A DNA stretch of 64,000 nt, taken from positions 806,001-870,000 of the forward strand of contig CP103032.1 of the NCBI GenBank assembly GCA_024752435.1. Reading direction: 5' to 3'. Of this stretch, positions 22,176 to 32,766 are shown piece by piece; position 1 is the first letter of the stretch, and each line of letters begins with the position of its first letter. Under the pieces are notes generated by a model. That model was given only the letters and a program-made list of their open reading frames with translations. It made no database searches and was not told the DNA's origin. The DNA comes from Allantophomopsis cytisporea. Lineage: Eukaryota > Ascomycota > Leotiomycetes > Phacidiales > Phacidiaceae. The position numbers were made by a program, and so were the translations under genes.

Positions 22176-23315
22176 ATGATCCTCGTCGGCCCTGACGGGA
22201 TCAGCGAAATATCAACCGGCACCGTGGATATCTCTTCACTCCTCATGTCTAAAGACTCATCTGAGTCTCCTGTTCCCGTTCCTCCTCCCCGTCGACACCA
22301 CACACGAGCCTCTTCCGTGCCACCAACAGCCCAGCAACAAATGCCATACGCTACATCCAAGAGCAATGGAACGGGAAGTGGAATAGGCACCAAGCGCAGC
22401 ATGGGAGCTCATCCGTCTGAATCACCAGCCAAGAAGCAGAGCAAGTGGTCCGCAGAGGAGGATGTTCTCATCATCGACTTGCGAGGGAGTGGAATGAAAT
22501 GGGAAGATATTTCAAAGCGGTTGCCAGGGAGAAGTGCCATCAGTTGCAGACTTCATTATCAGAATTACCTGGAGCGAAGAAGTGAATGGGACGAAGAGAG
22601 GAAGAATAAGCTTGCACGGCTTTATGAGAGGTATGCTTATTCTGAAGACAACAAGAGATTAACAGCATACTTATTTACCCTTAGATTCAAGCCAGAGATG
22701 TGGTCAAAGGTCGCTGAAGAGATGGCTGTCCCGTGGCGAGCAGCTGAGGCTATGCATTGGCAACTTGGAGAAGCAGATATGGCAAGACGAGCAGGAGTAG
22801 TGCCATTCTCTTTAACTACTGTCAACGTCGATACACAATCCAACAGTAGCACACAAAGCAATCGACCATCACCAACTCGAGGCCACATGTACTCCCAGTC
22901 AGGCTTGAGTCCCACGAACTCCATAGGATCCACGCGCTACGGACACCAACGAGCACCGAGCCAACCTCCGCAACAGCCAAGAACCGTTCCCGCAAGACAA
23001 GACTGTACGCCCCGATCGGTACCTCCACCAGGCCCAATCGACGGCATGGCACTTGCTGGCATCGGGAACCATGCAAATGCTGCAGGCCGTGGAGGTATGC
23101 TTCCAAGTCTAGCCGAGATGACAACGGGTGTGAGTCCATACAACACACCTGCATACGCAATGTCCATGACTCCCGTATCTGGTTATCCTTCACCCGTTGC
23201 TTTGCTCCCCCCAGTCTCCTACATTAGTGGTCGGCCCAACTCGCGCGCTTCGGACCACAAACGACGAGACAGTCCTGAGATGATGAGTCGAGAGGCGAGT
23301 CGACGAAGGTATTAG
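22176..23315 (+). CDS. Myb/SANT DNA-binding domain protein
   Basis: A probable nuclear DNA-binding regulator. Exons 22176-22630 and 22685-23315 give 361 aa. The 54-nt intron is a multiple of three and has no stop, so it could be read through; splicing is chosen because it restores ARLYERFKPEMWSKVAEEM. One Myb repeat lies at about residues 88-134, with W91, W109 and the third helix SAISCRLHYQNYLERR. A conserved fungal segment follows (VPWRAAEAMHWQLGEADMA). The N-terminal 80 residues and the C-terminal 170 residues are Ser/Pro/Gln-rich and probably disordered, with a basic end (EASRRRY). Target genes are unknown. The long gene-free DNA upstream is a feature often seen for fungal regulators. Confidence 0.85.
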   Translation: MILVGPDGISEISTGTVDISSLLMSKDSSESPVPVPPPRRHHTRASSVPPTAQQQMPYATSKSNGTGSGIGTKRSMGAHPSESPAKKQSKWSAEEDVLIIDLRGSGMKWEDISKRLPGRSAISCRLHYQNYLERRSEWDEERKNKLARLYERYAYSEDNKRLTAYLFTLRFKPEMWSKVAEEMAVPWRAAEAMHWQLGEADMARRAGVVPFSLTTVNVDTQSNSSTQSNRPSPTRGHMYSQSGLSPTNSIGSTRYGHQRAPSQPPQQPRTVPARQDCTPRSVPPPGPIDGMALAGIGNHANAAGRGGMLPSLAEMTTGVSPYNTPAYAMSMTPVSGYPSPVALLPPVSYISGRPNSRASDHKRRDSPEMMSREASRRRY

Positions 23316-23810
23316 AACAAAAAGCACATCAAAAGCGCAAAATTCTTCCAACGCGTGTTTCTTCCCTTTCATATTTTCTCAACCCTATTTATGGCGCGTT
23401 TTGGGTTTGGTTCTGGTGGTATGTGGGCATAGCGTAGATTTGATATCAGACATGAGCGATGACTTTGTATGGACAATAATGAGGTGTTTGGGCTGGGCCT
23501 TAGCAGATCTGATAGATCGGAGGATGGATGCATGGATCGGTGTCCCTGGTTCGCAATTGTACTTCTATCTAATTCTTAAATATTTGCTTTTTTACCTTCC
23601 ATGTGTCGATTTGTTGTGCCGAGCCTAAATCGTTTGCTGTTCTGAAGCATCGGTAAGGCATCCTCCATATCCAATGTGTCTTTATGGACAACCCGTATAT
23701 ATCCGGTCGCTAAAATAATCTGGAATCTCTTTATGGACTATTGGAGTTCGTGTCGTCCTTCTTACAAGTGATCTGCCAGTCAATACAGTCCTGCCATTCT
23801 GTTCAGCTCA
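23316..23810. other. Convergent 3' ends, Myb gene and Trm9
   Basis: The two genes face each other across 0.5 kb. No gene is seen; the stretch should hold both polyadenylation regions. Confidence 0.5.
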
Positions 23811-24503
23811 TCATCTGGTAGCAATGGCGTACCAGTTATCCCTCTCGTATCCGGCATCCACAACCTTCCCACCGGCAGCAACAACATCTTCCTCTAGCTC
23901 TCCCTTCTTGTAAAGGTGGTAATATCTCTGGAAGGTCTTCTCAGGCTCTAACTGTCCTCCACTCTCTTCGACCTTCTTCTTGCTATTCTTCATCACCCAG
24001 GGCACCATAATATCCTGCTCGCCACCCTCATCCCAACCTCTCCTACTATTCTTCTGCTCCAAAGCCCATACGTATATCAAGCATTTCCCTCCTTCTTTGA
24101 GCGTAGCCAAAATTGCTTTCACCGCAGCGATCCTTCTTTCTGGCGTAGAAAGGTGGTGTATGACAGCGATGCAGATGGCAAAATCGAACCGCCCATCATG
24201 GTGGGGAAGTGTAAGGCTATCAGCAACCACAGCAGCATGTGGTTGGTGCTGTGCAGCTATCTGAATGAGGTTTGTAGAGCGATCGCTACCGACTATGAAG
24301 ATGTCGCGATTGACCTGCAGGTACTTCCCATTTCCGCAGCCAATGTCTAGTCCAACTGAGCCCGGCTCAATATCGAGGAGGAATTGCTTTACGATTGGCC
24401 AGGCTTGATAGCGCGTAGCCGAGAAATGCGATGCGATCTGCTCGTAGACTTCGTGGACATGCTGCTCCTCGTAATCCTCTGGCTTTCCGTCCGGTGTGGC
24501 CAT
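23811..24503 (-). CDS. TRM9: tRNA wobble-uridine carboxymethyl methyltransferase Trm9
   Basis: Methylates the carboxymethyl group of cm5U34 in certain tRNAs, with Trm112 as partner, to form mcm5U and mcm5s2U. It is an intronless 230-aa frame with start ATG at 24503. SAM motif I is GLDIGCGNGKYL (about residues 50-61), followed by VGSDRSTNLI and the catalytic-core segment ICIAVIHHLSTPERR (about 110-124). Family-specific parts are the internal VPWVM segment, FQRYYHLYKKGELEED and the C-terminus GYERDNWYAIATR. Length and ends fit fungal Trm9 rather than a generic methyltransferase. No Trm112 gene is in the window. Confidence 0.94.
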   Translation of the reverse strand: MATPDGKPEDYEEQHVHEVYEQIASHFSATRYQAWPIVKQFLLDIEPGSVGLDIGCGNGKYLQVNRDIFIVGSDRSTNLIQIAAQHQPHAAVVADSLTLPHHDGRFDFAICIAVIHHLSTPERRIAAVKAILATLKEGGKCLIYVWALEQKNSRRGWDEGGEQDIMVPWVMKNSKKKVEESGGQLEPEKTFQRYYHLYKKGELEEDVVAAGGKVVDAGYERDNWYAIATR

Positions 24504-25248
24504 GGTTCACTTGATTCCGTTAATGATGCTGTGATGTTTCCCCGGTTGTTTCTTATGTCATTGTCGTCAGAATAGACTCACAATGGGCACAATGGACGGC
24601 TATTTGAATTGTCTTGTTGTGATTGTTGGTTCCTAATTGAGAATGCACAATGCCGAGACAAGCTGTGCCTATTGTCGTGGCCTGGTCGAACGTTGATCAG
24701 CGCTATCATTCAACTTTATTGTCGCGATTGTCAAAAAATGCGCGATAACATTATCCCGCACCTCACCGCTGACGAAACAGGCTAGTGACTGCCGGATTTT
24801 TTGGTTTTAGACTTCCAGAACGCGGCCGCCCCACCTTATTTTTGATATTCTGCGCGTCTTTTCAAAAGATCCTATTGTCCGCCTCGGTCTCTGCTTGAGT
24901 ATTTCAAGCTGTTGTTTCTTTGCGAAGACTCGTCAACCCGACCATACCTTCTGACGACTGTTAATACTCGATCGCTCAATTTTACACTCGCAGCGCAAAT
25001 AAGCACACTCTCTTCAACTTCTCAGTCATATCGACAGAACGGACGTCCATTCCTCATCAACCTCCTCCGAGCAAGTGTCGCGCATATACAAACAGTACAA
25101 CCTTGAAGCAATTTTGATCGCATCTAATTCTATTTTGAACGAAATCGTGATCAGCAGATCAAACGGACGAAACCTCTCCTGCACAAGCAACTCGTGCTGT
25201 CAAACCACCTCATTGATATCTCGAGACGATCGCGAATAGTTGGCGAAG
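24504..25248. other. Divergent promoter, Trm9 and ubiquitin protease
   Basis: 0.75 kb between diverging starts. No gene is seen. Confidence 0.5.
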
Positions 25249-26742
25249 ATGGCGACCGTTGCGACCCAGTATAAGGGGCCTGGCAAGAAAAGAGCTGGTG
25301 GATCATTGAGTGGACAACCAAGCAAGAGAGTGTTCACTCTCAAAAGCGCGCAACAGAACAAATACTCATCTCCAAGGAGAACGACATCAAGTGCGCCTGG
25401 ACCAGAGAAAGGTGGAACTACCGGTCTTGAGGGTTTGATAGATCTGAACCAGCCATTTGTTGAGGCAACGAAGGCGACATACGAAGATGAAAACAAGGCA
25501 AAGTCGGCGTTGGCTGTGGAGAAGGATTATGCTACAATTATCAAGGAGAAAGAGCAGCTGGTAAGTTGGTCTTGAACGATACTTGGAATTGCTGCTGATG
25601 GGAAGTAAGGCTGCTTCAATACCCAGCGAGAGTTCATTTGAGGATAATATCCCTCAACTTGGTTTCCGAAACATAACTTCGAATTTGTGCTATAGACATA
25701 GCTTGCTTCAAGCTCTCGTCCATACTCCAAAGTTTGTTCATTGGATCGAAAGGTGCCATAAGCCAAAAGATTGTACGTCTGTTGCCATATCCATGAACAT
25801 CATATGCTGATTGTCATTAGGTGTGAGCAACGATGACGAAAACAAGCCTTGTCTGTCATGTTGTCTCAGAAATGTCTGCAAGGTTTATTGGAGCAAAACT
25901 TACAAAAATACTCGAGAACGAGCCGAAAAGTGTCTTGTGGCCGTAAAGAAACTCCACAAAACCTGTAGAATTTGTGAGTTATATGGATTCTTGGAATTCT
26001 TTACCCGTTCTGACGAAAAGTAGGGGGCTGGGAACCAAACAGTGATATTGGTCATGGTGATCCTGATGACCAACTGGGCTGGATGCTCAACCAGATGCGC
26101 CATGAGATGCCAACTCAGTAAGTATCCTCAATCATTATTAATGAAATAATTCTAACATTCTTCAGGATGTTTAAACCATTCGACGCGTTTCATAATCTTC
26201 TCCTTGATTCATCAATACAGTGCGATAAGTGCGGCCATTGCAGCAGGACTGAAGGAAACAACGAACGTCATCTATCTCTTCCGATCAGACCCAGGGCTCA
26301 AGACGGCCTCCTTACCAACCTGATCCAGCGCTACATGAATGAGACTGTATCTGGCTATCGTTGTGAGAAAGACACTTGCAAGCACGTATCCGATAAGCAT
26401 CGCGTACAACAAATCACCTCGGCCCCCGACGTTCTTCTCATTCAACTTAAGCGTTTTGACTACTCGGGCAAAAAGGATGGGGGAAAGGTCAACTACCGAA
26501 CTGTTTTGGATCTTAACGAATATCGCAGCAAGAAATGCACCACCAATCTTAGATACGAACTACATGCTGTAGTCTCGCACGCTGGGAGCTCATATGCTGG
26601 ACATTACATAGCACACGCATTGGCATCTGATAACCAATGGCGCGAGTACAATGACGACGATGTTTCGAAATGTGGCGAGCGCGAAGCCATAAACCCGCCC
26701 AATATGACTCCATATTTACTCTTCTACCAACGGGTTGAGTGA
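25249..26742 (+). CDS. Ubiquitin-specific protease (USP/UCH family), divergent
   Basis: Probable deubiquitinating cysteine protease. Exons 25249-25560, 25610-25772, 25821-25973, 26024-26117 and 26166-26742 join in frame to 432 aa. The Cys box (about residue 126 on) reads GFRNITSNLCYRHSLLQALV. The Cys, the Asn two before it and the Ser-Leu-Leu-Gln are kept, but the usual GNTCYxNS is altered. The His box is GSSYAGHYIAH, followed by WREYNDDDVSKC with the Asp. Zinc-type cysteines are present in CDKCGHCSRT and CEKDTCKH. The C-terminus MTPYLLFYQRVE is typical. The N-terminal 100 residues are basic and Ser/Gly-rich, with a coiled-coil-like end (KDYATIIKEKEQL). It is shorter than most USPs. Catalytic activity is likely but not certain because of the altered Cys box. 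Confidence 0.86.
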
Positions 26743-27569
26743 ATTCAGCAAAAAAAGATAAGATAAGGGGCCAGGCGATGGGACACCACAGAGTCCACCG
26801 AAAACCGCACTGGCTATGGTACCTTTCCTGGCATCCATTATTATATATAGGACTTTATTTGAATTGTACATATAGGACGAAAGTAGGAGGAAGCTGCATT
26901 AGGCGTTGAGCGGCCACGGCATAGCAAGCGGAGATACCAGTCACTTGATTCTTCTTTTAGAAAGATACATTGACAACAAGACTCGATTAAAATCAAGAAA
27001 TACACATAAGGTTCTTGCCCATAAAATTCATCGTGTGCACGTCAAAATTGGTAATGTGATATTTACCTAGGGATTCTACCCCTTCTTTCCCATCTGACCT
27101 TCTGCTTTACCTGAGTGAATTTCCCGAACCTCATGCTATATAATTGCTAGATTTTGATTACAGTGTACGTTACGTACAAACTGGACAATCTTCACCCTAC
27201 ATCCATAAGATCAATTATGACCATATGTCACCGCCAGAAACTTTTTCAATTGCCGATCATCTTCGCTTTATTTTACCACTTTCAACTGGCCTCTCTCACT
27301 CTACTGTCGTGGCGTGCGTTGGCACATGGCTCTTGCGGTATAAGGTTTTCCGACCCGTTTTCTTTGGTAGCTTTGCCCGTTAAGATACTTGGCTCCGTCC
27401 GTGCTTCATCTTGCTTTTTATGCTGGAAAAGCGAAAGTTTCTCCTGGATATATTCCTTCCACTCAAAATGAATTTACATATAAATACATATAAGTGTTCT
27501 ATTTCTTTTCTACTTTTCTGCTTTCTGTCCTTTTCCTAACCCTCTGTATCTTGTAATTCTGAGATTCAG
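26743..27569. other. Gene-free stretch
   Basis: AT-rich intergenic DNA. The first part is the likely 3' end of the protease transcript and the last few hundred bases the methyltransferase promoter. No gene is recognised. Confidence 0.5.
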
Positions 27570-28981
27570 ATGGCGCTGAATGCTGATGTATTGCAGGCGG
27601 AGTCCATGAATGGATGCGAGGTACGTATCGATGTTTGGTTTTGATCTCTTTGACCCTTCCCATCTCGTTATCACGGCCAGGTATCTCCTGCTGTCTTAAT
27701 GTTCTCAGCGGTTGGAAGAATTCTCGGAATCACGCCTTTTGGGAAATTTGGCTGATGAGGACAGAGTGATGAAGGATTCTGTGGTAGTGATTATACGAGT
27801 AGTGATGATGCTAGGTATGGTGAAATATTATGTTTCCTTTCTCGGGCCTCTTTGAATAGCTCTCAGACAAGATAGATTGATTGTAAAGCTTGAAAGGGGA
27901 GCTTAGTAGTTGCAATCAAGCTGATTCTGTATAGACGTGAGAACACAAGGGCTTATCTTGACCATAAATATGGCAGTAAGTTGGCAATAGGAGATGTTGT
28001 CCATTGCTGATAAATGTGGAAGATGTCTTGCTTGATGACCTAGAAGAAACGCAACACGTAGATCTTCAGCATCACCTCTTCATGATGACAACCGAAAATC
28101 GACTTCATCTCGCACCCATCATCGCCAATCCTCAGCATGTAATTGATATTGGAGCGGGGAAAGGAACATGGGCTGTCGATTTCGGTACGAGCCTTTCCCC
28201 CTCTTGAATACCCGGCTGATGCTCTTATAGCGCAGCAATATCCCACCAGCAGGATCCAAAGCACAAATTACTTCAGCAATCAAGCACAATGGTATGTCTC
28301 CCATATACACAATATAACTTTTCTCACCATCAAAGCCTACCAACAGATGCGCCGCCTCACTTAGAGGTCAATGAAGACCTCCACCCCAATACTAAGTTTG
28401 ACTATATTCACAGCCGCATGATGATTGCACCTTCCGCGCACCCTCGCACTATACTCCAGTTCGCATTTAACGCACTGTTACCAGGCGGCTACCTTGAGAC
28501 GCAGGATCTGTGCTTCCCGGCCAAATCTGATGACGGCTCGCTGGAGGGCACGGTGTTTGCACGCTGGAATAACCTTATTCTCGAAGGTGCTAGACGACTA
28601 GGCAAGCAGTTGAGTGATCCGCAGATTTACAAGGAATGGATGCTGGAGATTGGCTTCGTAGATGTGACGGAGAAGGTCTTCACTTGGCCTGTTGGGCAGT
28701 GGGAAAAGGAGGGCAAATCAAGGGACTTAGGTAGGCTTGTTCAGAAAGACTTCTTAGATGGGCTGAAGGCACTTAGTTTGGCGGTATTGATGAACGGTTT
28801 GCGTTGGTCAGAGGAGCAGGTTGAAGTTTTCTTGGCTCAGGTGAGGAGGGATGTTCTGGATACTAGTATCCATGGCTATTTTTCTGTGTAGGTTTTGTCG
28901 ATTACTCTTGAGAATTACGAACAAGCTAATCATTTACATTACAGATACTTCGTATATGGAAGAAAACCCGGGCTTGCTTAG
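27570..28981 (+). CDS. LaeA-like SAM-dependent methyltransferase (5' exons tentative)
   Basis: A class-I methyltransferase of the large fungal group that includes LaeA and many of its paralogues. The substrate is unknown. A chain of seven exons works: 27570-27624, 27760-27814, 27902-27975, 28023-28184, 28231-28291, 28336-28887 and 28945-28981, giving 331 aa. The last four are well supported; the first three rest on frame and on the family pattern REN..Y......G just before DLQHHLF. Motif I is VIDIGAGKGTWAVDFA. Later landmarks are FDYIHSRMM, LLPGGYLETQD and the end YFVYGRKPGLA. The segment normally reading GTDLSPIQP..W is strongly changed (STNYFSNQAQC). The exon 6 acceptor must be the CAAAG at 28331-28335; the next AG would give a stop. 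The gene is probably functional but may be decaying. No biosynthetic cluster surrounds it. Confidence 0.72.
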
Positions 28982-29791
28982 ATGTTGATTTGATATGTTC
29001 ATATAAGACCATGCTGTGTGGTAAAGGGAGATGATCTCATATAATCACAATGTTCATGAGACTTCTAACATTCTTGAATGATCAAAATCTCACCAATCAT
29101 TTTAAAGCTCAAATCCCGTGTGAGACACGCAATTGCTTACTGTGTGCGGGTTCCACGGACGATACGGTAGAGCCCGAGGTTGAGTTACGAGTATGAGAAC
29201 ATCAGTATCCAAATCCGAAACCTCCGGATATGCCAACAATTGTGCATATTGGCAGTTTCCTGATGAGAACTTTTTGATACGGCTTCGTACCTTGGCTGCA
29301 GCTGCTGTCAAGCCCCAGATCCCCGCAGTATCAAAAAGCGACTTTCATGATGATCACGTCGGAGATTAAAATCCCAGGGAGATGAGGATGAAGATGTTTG
29401 CATGATGTCAGACTATGGCATCTGCGAACACAGCCTCAGCTCCTGCATCGGAGGTCATTTCATGTTTCCATATCCTGGTATCGTTTGCTTCGAAGTATGT
29501 ATGGATATGTGTGTATGTGTGCATTAACATTATTGCCAGCATTATATGTTCCTTGCTGTTCCTATGTTATTCTATACAAGGGGCTAGGGAGACGCTGTCT
29601 GTCAAGGCGAGCAGCCATTACACATTCAACACATTTACCGCTGACACCCCTCCCTAGATGTGTACTACGTATGTGATCACAGTCCTTTCCGCACATCTAG
29701 CCAGCCCTTTCTCTTATATCAAAGCAGTATCAATGGCTGGCCAGACAGACTGTTACGGCTTTTGCGGCTGTCAGGAATCATATCGTAACAC

Positions 29792-29816
29792 AAAAGTAAA
29801 AGTAAAAGTAAAAGTC
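29792..29816. repeat. AAAAGT tandem repeat
   Basis: About four copies of AAAAGT/GTAAAA in non-coding DNA. Confidence 0.85.
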
Positions 29817-30400
29817 AATTGTGCTAGAATAATAGTACTGCGCCTCACTGCTGACGAAGATGTCTAAGAACTTACCTATCATACCAGCTGTGAAACTCTT
29901 ATTTTATTGAGCTGCGCAGCCACTTACTTCTTGAAAGGTGTGCAGTCAATAGCCATGATCATGACTTCAGCGCTTCAGCATGTCAGAGCAAGTGAACACG
30001 ACAACTTATCATACTATAGACTCTCTCAAAGACAGCTGAAATGTCCCAATACCATTCCTGCTTTTGTGGCTGTGGGATCGGAAACATGGAGTGATGATAA
30101 GTAACGTACCTAAGTACCTAAGTACCCCAGTAGTGATTGAAATAGATGACGACGGCAATGATTTGACTTTTGCGCCGGATGGTCCAGCAGCCGAATTCAT
30201 GATTGATATGTATCCATCGTCGATAGTTAGCATTGTTGGTACTAGATGATGCCTTACCTATTGTAGATAAGTGACTTTGAAGGTCTCCCCTTTGAGCGCG
30301 CTTATGAGCACTGAGCTGTGTTTATTCATTTGTATCAGCCGTTCTTTGTAAGTGCTATGTACTACGTAGTCGTTAAGTAGTGACGGCGGTGGTGTGAGTG

Positions 30401-30431
30401 GGTGCTGGTGCTGGTGCTGGTGCTGGTGCTG
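30401..30431. repeat. GGTGCT hexamer tandem repeat
   Basis: Five copies of GGTGCT in a row. A frame across it would encode alternating Cys-Trp, which is not a credible protein. Confidence 0.85.
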
Positions 30432-30861
30432 CTCTCACCATGGCACCGTGGCACCATGGCTATGTGTCTATCTATCATATCTGTCGCTGGCTCTCGCTCT
30501 ATCGTCCCACCCCCGCCTTATTCGTGCATCCACAAATGCGCCAAGGTTGCTGACCAGCACGATACTAACAAGCACGTATCAACGCTGGCGCCGAAATCCC
30601 GACTTTCCGATTCCACTGTACTCTAAAACATGCCTGATACCATCCTCGGTCAATGTTCATCAATTCCTCTTCACGATATGGCTCTCGCGAAGCAACAGAA
30701 CAATAAAGATGAATGAACTATTTCTACTTTCCTAATTACAAATCTGAACGACCCTAACGACCCTGAATGACCTACAGATGTCCTGGTGATATCTTTCAAT
30801 TAAAAAAACCCTAAGACTCCGACAGTCCCCATCTCCGTCGCCCACATAGTCCATTGCAGCC

Positions 30862-32504
30862 ATGGCGAGATCTCTGTCACTCTTCGCTGTGATGGCCTCA
30901 CTTGTCATTGCGGATGTCACGCTCACGCCTTCAAATGGAACTCTGGAATCAGTGGATGTACCTCAGGTCCTCGAATGGAAGGGAGCAAATATGCAACTCA
31001 CTCGATCTGTTTATCCTCTCGGAGTGAATGCCGGCCTCGGTGGAAATCCTACATATGTTGAAGTACGGCGATCTTCACAGGATATGTTTGTGATAACTGA
31101 CAACTATATAGGATATTTCTCGCAACGGTAATCTTCAGGTTGTCATAAATGGCGATACCACCGATATCCAAGATACTGAAATTGTTTATCTCAGCTGCGA
31201 CCCAGTCAACTCGACAACAACGAACCTGGACTACAGTTATATCATGGAAACTCTTGCCAACATTAAACCCCAGTCGATTGTGTTGTATAGCTTGACTTCG
31301 GATCATTGCAATATCACAGACATAGACAGTCTCCCTAACTCATACACCTCGATCTACACCATGACCAGTCACATTGATTCTTTAAGGTTGCTGGGTGCTG
31401 TGGAAGACGAGGGAGCATTGCGCACAGCTACAATTTCTCCAAATGGTACGGACTCAGGTTCAAACAGCGGTGCCGGAAGTTCTGGCCCTGGCCAAGCTCC
31501 GACAACTGCTGTTGCGATGAGCATTTTATACAGCATCACCGGCATCATAACACTTCTGTTTTTGATCATTATTGCAACAGGTGCAGTACGAGCACATCGT
31601 CACCCAGAGAGGTATGGACCCCGAAATGGACTTCAAGGACGTTCGCGCCAAAGTCGTGCAAAGGGCCTTGCAAGGGCTATGTTGGAAACCATCCCGATTG
31701 TGAAATTTGGAGATCCGGAGCCAACTAAGCCTGGTCATGAGGATCTTGAGCTTCAGAACGGAACTGTACATTCGCAAGATCAAACAGCACCAGCAGTTGC
31801 TACAGCTACTGCAGAGAAAAGCAGTAAAGAAGGGTCGAAGGAGGTCTCAAAGGAGGTTCCGAAGGACACCTCCATCGAATCTGGCTTGGGCCCAGACACT
31901 CAAGCAGAATCTGCTGCAGCGGCGGCTGCGACAACAGGCTCCGTTGACAATGGTGAAAGCACCGCAGCAGCTGCCGACGACGATCACCAGGGCTGCTCTA
32001 TCTGTACAGAAGATTTTACTCGTGGGGAAGATGTTCGTGTTCTACCATGTAATCATAAATATCACCCAGCATGCATCGACCCATGGCTTCTCAATGTCTC
32101 TGGAACATGTCCGTTATGGTAAGTTGACCAATGCCCTACATATCTACACACGACTAACCATTTCTAGCCGCGTTGATTTAAGACCAGTTCAATCCCGCAC
32201 CTCCACTGAATTTCCACCAGGGACAGCAGACTCTGAACTTCCGCCTCCTCTTCCAGAAACAGAAGACCACCCCAGAAGACGTATGTCACGTTTTATTGAC
32301 TTCAACCTCATACGCTCCGCACCACCAGACGAACGCATTGCTGCTCTCCGAAGAATGCGGACTGAAGAAAGAAGGATGAGTGATGTTAGTGCGCTCAGTG
32401 AAGATGTTGGTAGACGGCATCGTCTGGCCGGGCGTCTCAGGGGCGCCTTTGGCATCAGGACCAGGGCGATTGAAGATAATGAACGGGCAACAAATAATGC
32501 TTAG
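30862..32504 (+). CDS. Membrane-anchored RING-H2 E3 ubiquitin ligase (PA-TM-RING type)
   Basis: Probable E3 ligase of the endomembrane system. Exons 30862-31062, 31112-32118 and 32168-32504 join in frame to 514 aa. A signal peptide (MARSLSLFAVMASLVIA) is followed by a lumenal region of about 180 residues resembling a protease-associated domain. One transmembrane helix follows at about residues 201-227 (ILYSITGIITLLFLIIIATG). The cytosolic part has a charged Ser/Lys/Glu and poly-Ala stretch (EGSKEVSKEVPKD). The RING-H2 at about residues 361-402 runs CSICTEDFTRGEDVRVLPC, then HKYHPACIDPWL and CPLCRVDL; the second-last Cys codon is split by intron 2. The tail is basic and Arg-rich. The domain order matches the PA-TM-RING class (human RNF13, yeast Tul1-like ideas aside). 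The PA domain call is the weakest part. Confidence 0.88.
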
Positions 32505-32766
32505 GTTGTGGTAACTGGTTGCTGACTTTTGATATGGAATTGGGTTTGGCTCTGGTTCTTATTTTCAACTTGGACGGTCGGGCTCGGTGCATGCATGGTG
32601 TTTGGAAGGGCTAAAGAGCTAGCATATGGTGAAATGCGTATTTCGGTTATGAGCATACAATGTACACTGCTTCCTCTTTGATTCTTTGGGAGTACACTGG
32701 TCCTTGATATTTAGTGACCGAAGGGTGAATGTGTTCTTTTATGCTTGATCTGAGGTTCATTATCGT
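32505..32766. other. Convergent 3' ends, RING gene and WD40 gene
   Basis: About 260 nt between converging stops. It should contain both polyadenylation regions. No gene is seen. Confidence 0.5.

Larger units (their letters stand above)
28982..30861. other. Gene-free stretch
   Basis: 1.9 kb with no recognisable gene. It contains the AAAAGT repeat (29792-29816), repeated TACCTAAG steps near 30105-30127, the GGTGCT repeat (30401-30431) and a palindrome-like CCATGG/CACCGTGG cluster at 30437-30460. The end is the promoter of the RING gene. Confidence 0.5.

Noticed and set aside
27144..27471. Two overlapping frames of 79 and 105 codons
   Set aside because: Low-complexity, hydrophobic translations of AT/CT-rich intergenic DNA with no family or splice support.
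28292..28346. Apparent frameshift in the LaeA-like methyltransferase
   Set aside because: Using the CAAAG acceptor at 28331-28335 restores the frame, so the gene need not be a pseudogene.
31707..32504. 265-codon frame in a second phase over the RING gene
   Set aside because: It overlaps the RING-H2 coding sequence in another phase and reads through the intron; Gln/Arg-rich shadow.
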